Assembly (NCBI GenBank): GCA_017428385.1
Contig: JAFRQX010000017.1
Location: 1-53,224, forward strand
Length of the DNA stretch: 53,224 bases
Direction of reading: 5' to 3'
Source: Clostridia bacterium
GTDB lineage: Bacteria; Bacillota; Clostridia; Christensenellales; Aristaeellaceae
The notes beneath the pieces are model-generated. The model was not told the DNA's origin. It was given only the letters and a program-made list of their open reading frames with translations, and did no database searches. Below are positions 9,174 to 16,565 of the stretch, in pieces. Numbering within the stretch: position 1 is the stretch's first letter; each line of letters starts with the position of its first letter. Position numbers and translations under genes: made by a program.

Positions 9174-9215
9174 GTACTGAAAGTGGAAAGGATCTGAAAG
9201 AACGAAAAGAATAAT

Positions 9216-9308
9216 CGGCAAGAGCAGTGACAAAGGGACAGACTTTCAGTCACATTTTCTTCGAAAACAGTGACAGACAGTCAGTCCCTCGTTGTCACAC
9301 TCTTGCCG
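9216..9308. repeat. Near-perfect 93-nt hairpin, MITE-like
   Basis: The two arms of about 45 nt both begin CGGCAAGAG when read inward and pair almost throughout, with a few mismatches and small gaps; the centre is TTTTC-TTC-GAAAA. The segments GTGACAA, AGGGAC and CAGTCAC are recognisable on both arms. No coding gene is present from 9174 to 9470; the open frame there is only the read-through of this element. Confidence 0.75.
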
Positions 9309-9313
9309 CTTTG

Positions 9314-9370
9314 CGTCCTCCGGACGTAGTAAGGGATTTCTCCACTTCACTTCGTTCCGGTCGAAATGAC
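9314..9370. repeat. Interspersed palindromic repeat
   Basis: A small hairpin CGTCC-TCC-GGACG (9314-9326) is followed at 9333-9370 by a block that begins GGGATTTCTCCACTTC and ends GGTCGAAATGAC, with ATTTC/GAAAT as its outer pair. I recognise this block as a short repeat seen in intergenic regions of unrelated bacterial genomes, where it is often mistaken for a small gene. Confidence 0.55.
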
Positions 9371-9417
9371 AGCCTTGTTGCACGCTGTTCTGCCATATGG
9401 ATGGCACTTGTCCACAT

Positions 9418-9450
9418 AAAAACTGCGGAGATTTTTACTCCGCAGTTTTT
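9418..9450. terminator. Bidirectional terminator
   Basis: AAAAACTGCGGAG pairs perfectly with CTCCGCAGTTTTT around a 7-nt loop; it ends the butyrate kinase transcript on the minus strand. Confidence 0.9.
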
Positions 9451-9470
9451 GTTTAATCAACCTATATTCC

Positions 9471-10577
9471 TCACAGATCCAGTCCTTCGAAGCCCTGCCA
9501 GACGTTCTTGCCGCTGTAAGTAATGGCTTCAGCTTCGCCGCGCAGGACCTTCAGGACCGGGAAAGCCATGGCTTCCTGCTCCATCTCACCCGGATAGACA
9601 TAGATCGGGGCAATCCAGCCGCAGCGTTCCTTGATGCCTTCGGTGATATCGTCAAAGCGCATCAGTCCGCCGGTGAGCAGGATCGCATCCACCTTGCCGC
9701 ATAGTACCGCGCTCATTTCACCGATGCTCTTGCAGATCTGGTAAATCATGGTGTTCCAGACCAGGGTGGCCTTTTTGTCTCCCTGCTCCACGAGGGCGTG
9801 AACGGTATCTGAGTTGGAGGTTCCGAAAAGGCTGACGAAGCCGCCGGAACGGGAGCACATCCGCCGCACATCATCCAGGGGATGGGTCTCAAGATAATCC
9901 AGCAGCTCCAGCACCGGCACGCTGCCGATCCGGGTGGGCGCGAAGGGACCGTCGCCGTCCGCACCCATGGTGCCGTCGATCATTTTTCCGTGATAATGCG
10001 TGCTGACCGTGACACCGCCGTCAATATGGCCTACGATGAAGTTGCAGTCCTCATAGCGCTTGCCGATGGATTCCGCATGGGCCTCAGCAACGGCCTTGGG
10101 ATTCAGCACATGGGAGTGGGGTGTGCGGTAGAGCCCGCGGATGCCGGTGAGGCGCGCGTAGTCGCAGTATTCGTCCACGTTGGTGGGGTTCAGCGTATAG
10201 GCCGGCTTATGATAGTTCTGCGCAAACCGCCAGGCCAGCATAACGCCCAGCTTTGCGGCGTGTTCGCTGCCGCCGACAGCGGCTTCGGTATCGTCATAAA
10301 GCTTCTGGTCGATGATTGTGACGCCGCTGGGCTGGGTGCAGGCGCTGCCGCCGCGGCCGACAAACACATCGATATCGGAGGGGTCTACCCCTTCTTCCTT
10401 CAGCATATCCAGGATCACCTGGTAACGGAAAGGCACCTGGCCGTTCACATGGGGGAACTGCAGCAGAACCGGCGCGTCATGGAACTGGCTTTTCTGGAAC
10501 AGTTCCTCTTTGTTTACAAAGAGGCTGATTTTGGTGGAGGTTGAACCGGGATTGATGACCAAGATTTTAAAATCCAT
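9471..10577 (-). CDS. buk: Butyrate kinase
   Basis: Converts butyryl phosphate and ADP to butyrate and ATP, the last step of one butyrate fermentation route, in the cytoplasm. The 368-aa product belongs to the acetate kinase/ASKHA fold. The N-terminal phosphate loop reads ILVINPGSTSTKIS, and the central block GHIDGGVTVSTHYHGKMIDG is followed by GDGPFAPTRIGSVP, the butyrate kinase version of this motif; LLTGGLMRF is near residue 310. The family is usually about 355 aa, so this is slightly long. Phosphotransbutyrylase is not adjacent, so the partner must be elsewhere, or the enzyme may act on a branched-chain acyl phosphate. The ribosome site is weak. Confidence 0.9.
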   Translation of the reverse strand: MDFKILVINPGSTSTKISLFVNKEELFQKSQFHDAPVLLQFPHVNGQVPFRYQVILDMLKEEGVDPSDIDVFVGRGGSACTQPSGVTIIDQKLYDDTEAAVGGSEHAAKLGVMLAWRFAQNYHKPAYTLNPTNVDEYCDYARLTGIRGLYRTPHSHVLNPKAVAEAHAESIGKRYEDCNFIVGHIDGGVTVSTHYHGKMIDGTMGADGDGPFAPTRIGSVPVLELLDYLETHPLDDVRRMCSRSGGFVSLFGTSNSDTVHALVEQGDKKATLVWNTMIYQICKSIGEMSAVLCGKVDAILLTGGLMRFDDITEGIKERCGWIAPIYVYPGEMEQEAMAFPVLKVLRGEAEAITYSGKNVWQGFEGLDL

Positions 10578-10827
10578 AACTATAACCCAACGCTATTCTT
10601 CAAGAATAAGCTTTCTTCTCAGAAAGCTGGAATATCATTTCGACGCAATGAAAGGATAACCCTTTGCATTAATTATGTTTTTCAGGAACAGGGGAAAGGC
10701 AGCCGTTTTTTGATGACCGAATCCGGCATCTCATGCACAGAAACCGGCAACATACGTCCGGGCATCTTGAACCCCTCGGGTCCTTCTGTTACTGTATGCC
10801 CCGCAAAAGCATTACGGGAGGTACGAC

Positions 10828-11673
10828 ATGATTCAATGTACTGGAATTGAAAAATCCTACACAGACAAAAAGGTCCTGTCCGGAATCAGCTTCGATATTC
10901 CTGACGGACAGATTTTCGGACTGCTGGGGCCCTCCGGCGCCGGAAAGACCACACTGATCAAAATCCTGACAGGGCAGCTGGAGTTTGAAGAGGGATCGGC
11001 GATGATCCTCCAGAAGAACGTGAGGCGCCTCTCGGGCGAGGATAAGAAAAAGATCGGTATCATGATGGATCAGTTTGGCGTATATGAACGGCTGTCCTGC
11101 TATGACAACCTGAAGGTGTTCGCGGACATCTACGGCACGCCGAAGGAAAAGATCATGGAAACGCTGAAACTGGTGGGCCTGGAGGATTCTGCGAAGAAGC
11201 CTGCTTCCGCCCTGTCCAAGGGCATGCGGGTCCGGCTGCAGCTGGCCCGGGTGTTCATGGTTTCCCCGGAAATCATCTTCCTGGATGAGCCGACAACGGG
11301 CCTGGATCCTATGACGATGAAGCAGATCCACAAGATCATCCTGGACAAGAAAAAGCACGGATGCACCATCTTCCTTACGACCCACAACATGGAAGAAGCA
11401 GCCAAGCTTTGCGACACGGTAGCCTTGCTGAATGAGGGCGTGATTGTGGACAGCGGCGCACCGGATGAAATCTGCCGCCGGTTCAACCACCAGAAGCGGA
11501 TTGTGCTGCACCTGAACACAGGCGAAGATATGGAGCTGCCCCACAGCAAGGAATCCGCGGAGAAGATCAGCAAGCTGCTGGAAGAGGAACGCGTGGAAAC
11601 TATTCACTCCTCTGAGCCGACGCTGGAAACCGTATTCCTGGAACTGACCGGAAGAAAACTGGAGGAAGAATGA
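10828..11673 (+). CDS. ABC transporter ATP-binding protein
   Basis: The ATPase of a two-component ABC-2 exporter, 281 aa, at the inner face of the membrane. Walker A is GPSGAGKTT near residue 35, the signature is LSKGMRVRLQLARVF near 129 (LSKGM in place of the usual LSGGQ, common in ABC-2 families), Walker B is IIFLDEPTTGLDP near 150, and the switch is TTHNMEEA. The last 60 residues form the C-terminal extension typical of drug or antimicrobial exporters. It starts with ATG after GGGAGG and overlaps the permease by 4 nt. It leads a four-gene operon with permease, LytTR regulator and DUF3021 protein. Confidence 0.92.
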   Translation: MIQCTGIEKSYTDKKVLSGISFDIPDGQIFGLLGPSGAGKTTLIKILTGQLEFEEGSAMILQKNVRRLSGEDKKKIGIMMDQFGVYERLSCYDNLKVFADIYGTPKEKIMETLKLVGLEDSAKKPASALSKGMRVRLQLARVFMVSPEIIFLDEPTTGLDPMTMKQIHKIILDKKKHGCTIFLTTHNMEEAAKLCDTVALLNEGVIVDSGAPDEICRRFNHQKRIVLHLNTGEDMELPHSKESAEKISKLLEEERVETIHSSEPTLETVFLELTGRKLEEE

Positions 11674-12362
11674 ACATGAATAATATTCTTATTATGATCA
11701 GAAAGCAGATGAAGGATACCTTCAAGAACAAGGCGGTCCTGATTCAGCTTATATTGCTGCCGGTGGTTTCGTTTATCCTGGAACGGGTGATCAGACCGGA
11801 AGGCGTTCCGGAACTGATGTATACCAAAATGTTTGCCGCCATGTATATGGCCATGGCGCCCCTGACCGCCATGTCAGCCATTATTGCGGAGGAAAAAGAA
11901 AAGAACACCCTCCGGGTGCTGATGATGTCCAACGTGAAGCCCGGACAGTACCTGACGGGCATCGGCGCCTATGTGTGGATCATCAGCATGATCGGTTCGG
12001 TGCTGTTTGCGGTTTCCTTCCCGGCGGCGGATATGCCCTTCTTCTTCCTGGTGATGGGCGTGGGTTTCCTGATCTCCATCGTGATTGGCGCCGTGATCGG
12101 AATCACCGCAAAGAACCAGATGTCCGCCGGTTCTGTGGGCGCGATGGCGATGATTATTCTTTCCTTCATTCCGATGTTTGCCATGTTCAATGAAGGAATT
12201 GGCGCGGTGGCGCGGTTCCTTTACACCCAGCAGACCCGGTTCCTGCTTGACGCTATGTCCTTTGCTGAAATAAAATGGGACGGAGCTGTCATCCTGGCAG
12301 CGAATGCTATCCTGGCGGTGGTGATGTTCTTTGTCGCCTTCAGGAAAAAAGGACTGGAATAA
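11670..12362 (+). CDS. ABC-2 type permease
   Basis: The membrane partner of the preceding ATPase, 230 aa with about six hydrophobic segments (for example LIQLILLPVVSFILERVI, YVWIISMIGSVLFAVSF, VGAMAMIILSFIPMFAMF and LAANAILAVVMFFVAFR). The cytoplasmic stretch IIAEEKEKNTLRVLMMSNVK is the coupling-helix region seen in ABC-2 permeases. ATG overlaps the upstream stop as ATGA, so translation is coupled. The substrate is unknown; with LytTR and DUF3021 in the operon, export of a peptide or other antimicrobial is the usual guess. Confidence 0.9.
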   Translation: MNMNNILIMIRKQMKDTFKNKAVLIQLILLPVVSFILERVIRPEGVPELMYTKMFAAMYMAMAPLTAMSAIIAEEKEKNTLRVLMMSNVKPGQYLTGIGAYVWIISMIGSVLFAVSFPAADMPFFFLVMGVGFLISIVIGAVIGITAKNQMSAGSVGAMAMIILSFIPMFAMFNEGIGAVARFLYTQQTRFLLDAMSFAEIKWDGAVILAANAILAVVMFFVAFRKKGLE

Positions 12363-12803
12363 GTGAAGATAGATATCGACATCAACGACCAATACCCGGA
12401 GACATCCGTAACGATCCATGCCCCGAGGCTGAGCCAGGACATTGAGAAACTGATCGCGATGATGCGGATGCTCGATATGCAGGTCAGCGCGGAAAAGAAC
12501 GGGGAAACCTACATCCTGGACGCCAACAAGATCCTGTATATCGAGGCAGTGGAACGGAAGACCTTCATCTACACAGAGACGGAGATGTATGAGTCTGAAC
12601 TGAAACTGTACGAGGTGGAGGAACAGCTTCTTGAAAGGGACTTCCTGAGGGTCAGCAAACAGACGATTGTGAACCTGAGGATGATCAAGAGCCTGAAAGC
12701 GGACATCAACCGGAAAATCAGGCTGACCCTGCAAAACGGAGAACAGATTATGGTTTCCCGCATGTACTCGGACGAGCTGCGCCAGAAGCTGGGGGTGAGG
12801 TAA
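12363..12803 (+). CDS. LytTR-type DNA-binding regulator
   Basis: A 146-aa transcription factor with only a DNA-binding LytTR domain (about residues 45-146; ILYIEAVERKTFIYT and FLRVSKQTIVNLRMIKSLK are the recognisable parts) and no receiver domain. It starts with GTG immediately after the permease stop and is followed within 1 nt by the DUF3021 gene. LytTR plus DUF3021 pairs are a known arrangement in which the membrane protein is thought to hold the regulator inactive; here the pair likely controls its own operon with the exporter. Confidence 0.9.
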   Translation: MKIDIDINDQYPETSVTIHAPRLSQDIEKLIAMMRMLDMQVSAEKNGETYILDANKILYIEAVERKTFIYTETEMYESELKLYEVEEQLLERDFLRVSKQTIVNLRMIKSLKADINRKIRLTLQNGEQIMVSRMYSDELRQKLGVR

Positions 12804-12804
12804 G

Positions 12805-13284
12805 ATGAAAGAAAAAATCAAATACCTCAACTGGCTTGTGAAAGAAATTATGGCAAGCTTCGCCGGGGGCGTGGTGACCCTGTGCGCAATGAGCTGGCTG
12901 ATGGGCGATCTGGGAGCGAAAGTATCCCCCATATTCAGCCTCGGGAAAAGCGGGATTTCGCTTGAAACCCTGATGCAGTTCCTCCTGCTCGCGGTGTTTT
13001 CCGTCGTGGTGAAGGACGTGTTCATGACGGACCGATGGATCAAAAACATGAGCGTTTTCCTGAGAAAGACCCTCTATTTCTTCGTGATCGTACTGGGCGT
13101 GTTCGTGATGAGCCGCCTGTGGAAATGGTTCCCGGCAGACGCCGCCAGCGCCTGGATTGTCTTCGGTGCATTCTTCGCAGTGGCTATGGTTATCATGACC
13201 ATACTGACCCGGACAAAGGAAATATCGGAGAACAATAAACTGCAGGAAGCGCTGGAAAAATTCAAGAAAAGGGAAAAGAAGTAA
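12805..13284 (+). CDS. DUF3021 family membrane protein
   Basis: A 159-aa protein with four membrane segments (about residues 16-34, 52-70, 86-105 and 116-134) and a charged, lysine-rich cytoplasmic tail predicted to be helical (EISENNKLQEALEKFKKREK). DUF3021 genes are commonly found beside LytTR regulators, with a likely role as membrane partner or anti-activator. The start ATG is 1 nt after the LytTR stop, with GGGTGAGG as ribosome site inside that gene. Last gene of the operon; a GC-rich hairpin follows. Confidence 0.85.
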   Translation: MKEKIKYLNWLVKEIMASFAGGVVTLCAMSWLMGDLGAKVSPIFSLGKSGISLETLMQFLLLAVFSVVVKDVFMTDRWIKNMSVFLRKTLYFFVIVLGVFVMSRLWKWFPADAASAWIVFGAFFAVAMVIMTILTRTKEISENNKLQEALEKFKKREKK

Positions 13285-13291
13285 TGATAAG

Positions 13292-13315
13292 GCGGCGGAG
13301 CGGAAGCTCCGCTGC
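13292..13315 (+). terminator. Hairpin after the LytTR operon
   Basis: GCGGCGGAGC pairs with GCTCCGCTGC (one G-T pair) around GGAA. There is no clear T-run; it lies 5 nt before heptamer array 4. Confidence 0.55.
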
Positions 13316-13320
13316 TTGTC

Positions 13321-13355
13321 AATTAACAATTAACAATGAACAATGAACAATTAAG
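13321..13355. repeat. Heptamer array 4 (AATTAAC/AATGAAC type)
   Basis: Five units: AATTAAC twice, AATGAAC twice, AATTAAG, with perfect 7-bp spacing. Confidence 0.9.
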
Positions 13356-13385
13356 TGCTCCGGAATGCAGATAATATCATGCTTC

Positions 13386-13414
13386 TTGCGGGCGCTCACG
13401 GCGTATGCTACAAT
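13386..13414 (+). promoter_or_regulatory. Promoter of the TrmH gene
   Basis: TTGCGG, 17-bp spacer ending TGC, then TACAAT; an extended -10 of the TGnTACAAT kind. Confidence 0.65.
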
Positions 13415-13449
13415 CCAGACAGAACATAAATTAACAGGAGATCCGGCAG

Positions 13450-14283
13450 ATGAAGATTGAACGCATGTATGCGCGCGGAGCGGAATACCAGCGGTTCGAA
13501 ACGCTTAAACGCAACCGCGAAAAACGAACCAGACAGAAGCTTGCATTCATGGAAGGCGTGCAGATGGTGGAGCAGGCTATCCGCCATAACTGGGAGTTTG
13601 CCGCCATGGCGGTGGCTGACGGACGCCGCCTGTCCGGATGGGCGGAGGATATGATTGCGAAAGCGAAGCCGGAAATTCTTTATCAGATGGAGGAAGGCAT
13701 GCACGCAGACCTTTCCGACCGGGAAGAGAGCTGCGAGATCATTGCCCTTGTCCGTGAACGTACGGACGGACTGGAACGGATCGAAGAGAAGACTTCCAAA
13801 AGCAGCATGCCGCCGCTGTATGCTGTCTTTGACCGTCCGGCGTCCCCCGGAAACCTGGGAACCTTCCTCCGCTCCGCTGACGCCTTTGGCGGAACGGGGG
13901 TTATCGTTACCGGCCATGCCGCGGACTTTTATGATCCGCAGTGCATCCGCGCCAGCGTGGGCACGGTGTTTGCCATTCCATTTACGGAGATGCCCAGCGC
14001 GGAGGGTGCCCTGGAGTGGCTCCATGCACGGCCGGAAAAACCACTAATCGTCGGGACGAGCGCCCACGGGACAAAGAACCTGGATGAGATCGACCTGACA
14101 GGCCCGGTTGCCCTGGCCATCGGCAATGAGACTTTCGGCCTGTCCCGGGCCTGGAAGGACGGATGCGATGTGCTGGCGAAGATCCCGATCTTCGGCGCGG
14201 CTTCCTCGCTGAACGCCGGAAGCGCCGCCACCGTCTGTTTCTATGAAATCAGCCGGCAGCGCCTTGCCAAAGGGCTGAAATAA
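13450..14283 (+). CDS. TrmH/SpoU-type RNA 2'-O-methyltransferase
   Basis: A 277-aa SAM-dependent RNA ribose methyltransferase. The first 110 residues form a substrate-binding domain, and the SPOUT domain follows with its three motifs: PASPGNLGTFLRSADAFGG near 137, LAIGNETFGLS near 220 and IFGAASSLNAGSAATVCFYE near 245, which form the trefoil-knot SAM site. The target, tRNA or 23S rRNA, cannot be told from sequence. The ATG follows AACAGGAG. It is separated by 34 nt from the CARF-like nuclease gene and probably co-transcribed with it, which is an unusual pairing. Confidence 0.9.
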   Translation: MKIERMYARGAEYQRFETLKRNREKRTRQKLAFMEGVQMVEQAIRHNWEFAAMAVADGRRLSGWAEDMIAKAKPEILYQMEEGMHADLSDREESCEIIALVRERTDGLERIEEKTSKSSMPPLYAVFDRPASPGNLGTFLRSADAFGGTGVIVTGHAADFYDPQCIRASVGTVFAIPFTEMPSAEGALEWLHARPEKPLIVGTSAHGTKNLDEIDLTGPVALAIGNETFGLSRAWKDGCDVLAKIPIFGAASSLNAGSAATVCFYEISRQRLAKGLK

Positions 14284-14317
14284 AAAACAGGATCCGGACA
14301 GGAGAAAGGCATCACAG

Positions 14318-15490
14318 ATGGAAGTAAAGACGCTGGTTGAACTGTATGATGAGCGCCCGCTGGAGAATGTGCTGGGTGTGGAAATCTTTCATCCGGACAA
14401 GGTGATCTACGTCTGCCCGGAGGGAACGCCGGAGCATGCCCGGAGGCAGCTGAAGGATTACTTTGACCATCGCGGGATCGAGGCCGCGATGGAGTTCCTG
14501 TATGTGGACATCTACGACACGGAGAAGATCCTGGCGTTGTTCCGCGCCATCCTGAAGGATCATCCGGACGCGGTGATGGATATCACGGGCGGCACGGACG
14601 CCGTGTTGTTCGCGGCCGGACTGGCCTGCTCCGAGGCAGCAATCCCCGTGGTCACCTACAGCCGCACGATGAATAAGTTTTACAGTATCCAGAACGCGCC
14701 GTCCATGCACGGTTACGTATGCGATATCACCTTCTCGGTGGAGGACTGTTTCCTGATGGCGGGCGGATCCATGCGAAAAGGCCGGGTGGATAACAGCATC
14801 CTGTCCCGGTACATGGAGGATATTGATCCGTTCTTTGCCGTTTTCCTGAAATACCGCCGCCAGTGGGACAGGATCGTGACGTATATCCAGCGGGTTTCGG
14901 CGGCGAGGGAAGACGGAACCTATTCGCTGAGCGTGCAGGGAGACTATATTGTCAAAGGGGAGCAGGGCGCCCGGCTGACGGCCCCGGAGGAAGCCCTGCG
15001 GGAACTGGAGAAGATCCGGATGATCTCCGGCCTGAAGATTGTGCCGGAGGAAAGTGTGGAATTCTATTTCCGGGATCCGCAGGTTCGCGCCTGGCTGCGG
15101 GACGTGGGCAGCGTGCTGGAACTGTATATCTATAAAGCCTGCCTGGATACCGGTATATTCAGTGACGTGCGAACCAGCGCCGTTGTGGACTGGAACGGGG
15201 ATGAAAAGGATCACGCGGTATCCAACGAATTGGACGTGATGTGCACCCAGGGAATCACCCCGGTATTTATCAGCTGCAAGACCTGTATGATCCGGACTGA
15301 AGCCCTGAACGAACTGGCCGTCCTGCGGGACCGCTTCGGCGGACAGATTGCCCGGGCCGCCATTGTGACCGCAGAACCTGCCGGAGCGTCCGCCCGGAAC
15401 CGGGCGGCGGAACTGAATATCCGGATCATTGACCTGAATGACCTGCAGGAAGGCAATGTGGACGAAAGCATCAGAAGACTCATGAAATAA
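14318..15490 (+). CDS. CARF-PD-(D/E)XK nuclease, Card1/Can2-like (DUF1887)
   Basis: A 390-aa two-domain protein. The first 150 residues resemble a CARF (Rossmann-like ligand-binding) domain, with VIYVCPEGT and the loop MDITGGTDAVLFAAGLACSE, in which the usual GGTK is GGTD. The C-terminal part from about 250 is a PD-(D/E)XK nuclease: SNELDVM holds the acid residues and PVFISCKT the catalytic lysine, with Ser where ExK normally has Glu. Relatives Card1 and Can2 cut nucleic acid when activated by cyclic oligoadenylate from type III CRISPR systems. No cas gene or CRISPR array is within this window, so it may act with another signal. The ATG follows GGAGAAAGG. Confidence 0.78.
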   Translation: MEVKTLVELYDERPLENVLGVEIFHPDKVIYVCPEGTPEHARRQLKDYFDHRGIEAAMEFLYVDIYDTEKILALFRAILKDHPDAVMDITGGTDAVLFAAGLACSEAAIPVVTYSRTMNKFYSIQNAPSMHGYVCDITFSVEDCFLMAGGSMRKGRVDNSILSRYMEDIDPFFAVFLKYRRQWDRIVTYIQRVSAAREDGTYSLSVQGDYIVKGEQGARLTAPEEALRELEKIRMISGLKIVPEESVEFYFRDPQVRAWLRDVGSVLELYIYKACLDTGIFSDVRTSAVVDWNGDEKDHAVSNELDVMCTQGITPVFISCKTCMIRTEALNELAVLRDRFGGQIARAAIVTAEPAGASARNRAAELNIRIIDLNDLQEGNVDESIRRLMK

Positions 15491-15516
15491 TGAAAAATGA
15501 AGAATGAAAAATGATA
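15489..15516. repeat. Heptamer array 5 (AATGAAR type)
   Basis: AATGAAA, AATGAAG, AATGAAA, AATGATA; the first unit includes the TAA stop of the nuclease gene. Confidence 0.85.
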
Positions 15517-15519
15517 AAG

Positions 15520-15564
15520 ACTCTCTGCATATAAAGGCCCGTTTCTGTTTTATATGAGGAGAGT
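15520..15564. other. Interrupted inverted repeat
   Basis: ACTCTCTGCATATAAA (15520-15535) pairs with TTTATATGAGGAGAGT (15549-15564) at 14 of 16 positions. It begins 3 nt after heptamer array 5 and lies 20 nt before a terminator, so a transcribed leader structure is possible. Confidence 0.5.
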
Positions 15565-15583
15565 ATGACAGACGTACTTTTGC

Positions 15584-15618
15584 CCCGGAATCGCCGTAAG
15601 GCGGTTCCGGGTTTTTTT
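15584..15618 (+). terminator. Rho-independent terminator
   Basis: CCCGGAATCGCC pairs with GGCGGTTCCGGG around GTAA, with seven T after it. It ends the TrmH-nuclease unit. Confidence 0.93.
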
Positions 15619-15624
15619 ACATAG

Positions 15625-15678
15625 CTTACGAAAACGTAAGGCAGAAGTCACCTGAAAGTAAGATTGCTCTGCTATGCT
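15625..15678 (+). promoter_or_regulatory. Operator and promoter of the ECF sigma gene
   Basis: CTTACGAAAACGTAAG is a perfect dyad (15625-15640), and a second GTAAG starts 22 bp after the first. CTGAAA (15652) and TATGCT (15673) with a 15-bp spacer are the likely -35 and -10. The block from here through the ribosome site is closely matched at 35949-36024, upstream of an ABC transporter. Confidence 0.7.
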
Positions 15679-15700
15679 TATAGCCAAGGAGGGATGACTC

Positions 15701-16207
15701 ATGGAAATCATACGCGGCGGACGGCAGGCAGAGACCTGTGTGAACAATGAATCGGTTCTTTCCGCATGGTATGACGCCTATGGCACAGAAATCCTGCGCT
15801 ATTGCTTTATGATGCTGGGCAACCGGACAGATGCGGAAGACGCCACCCAGGAAACGTTCCTGAAGGCCTGGCGGAGCATCGGCCGTTTTGAAGCGAAAAA
15901 CGGATGCTCTGCCCGTACATGGATTACCCGGATTGCAGGGAATACCTGCCGGGACTACCTCAAAAGAAGCTGGTACAAGCATGAAAGCAGACTGATTTCC
16001 CCCGAAGACCTGAAGAAACTTGGAAATGCTCCGGAAGAAGACCGGGAGCTGATCATGGACGTAATGAACCTGCCGGAGAAATACCGCCAGGTGCTCCTGC
16101 TGGTATCCATGCAGGGAATGACGATCCGCGAAGCGGCGGAGTGCATGCAGACCAGTGCGGCCACCATTTTCAGAAGACTGGAGAAAGCCAGGCAAATGAT
16201 CGCCTGA
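15701..16207 (+). CDS. ECF-type RNA polymerase sigma factor
   Basis: A 168-aa sigma-70 family factor with region 2 (about residues 18-85; AEDATQETFLKAWRSI is the core-binding helix) and region 4 (about 110-165; LPEKYRQVLLLVSMQGMTIREAA, then the recognition helix TSAATIFRRLEKARQM). It directs RNA polymerase to stress or envelope genes. There is no anti-sigma gene beside it. The ATG at 15701 follows AAGGAGGG. Its promoter region and first codons (MEIIR) resemble those of the ABC ATPase gene at 36025 (MEMIR), so both are likely under the same regulator. Confidence 0.9.
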   Translation: MEIIRGGRQAETCVNNESVLSAWYDAYGTEILRYCFMMLGNRTDAEDATQETFLKAWRSIGRFEAKNGCSARTWITRIAGNTCRDYLKRSWYKHESRLISPEDLKKLGNAPEEDRELIMDVMNLPEKYRQVLLLVSMQGMTIREAAECMQTSAATIFRRLEKARQMIA

Positions 16208-16565
16208 CATCCGGGATATATCCTCCTTTCCATTTGGAAGCCCTGCCGGGTGAGAGACGGCAGGGCTTCTGTATTGATGATGGATCTTTGCTTTTTTGAC
16301 AAAAATGGAAAAATCCCCTTACGTCATCTGTTGCTTGTGACGCAGCGTCATCCTGTAAGCTGATGATGAAAGGCGGGGAATGTGATGGGTATCTATCTTT
16401 TCTGAAGCAGAAAAATAGCCCGGGTTATCTTATCTGATTTATCCTTTTTATGGCGGGCCAAGTATGGTATAGTGTTCACGATGTATACAGAGCACATCAC
16501 ATTCCAATACAGCAATCATATCAAAACACGGTTCCGGAAAGGAACCCGGGGGGAGGAGTAACCGA
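16208..16565. other. Gene-free stretch with hairpin and palindrome
   Basis: No convincing gene. It holds the hairpin GAAGCCCTGCCG/CGGCAGGGCTTC (16237-16269), probably ending the sigma transcript although no T-run follows; a TTGACA at 16296 with only a poor -10 partner; the perfect 13-bp palindrome TGACGCAGCGTCA (16338-16350), flanked further out by CTTAC and GTAAG; and the ribosome site GGGGGAGGAG at 16550 of the next gene. Confidence 0.6.

Noticed and set aside
9227..9523. Open frame across the 93-nt hairpin and butyrate kinase end
   Set aside because: It reads repeat sequence and a terminator and overlaps the kinase gene; no start signal.
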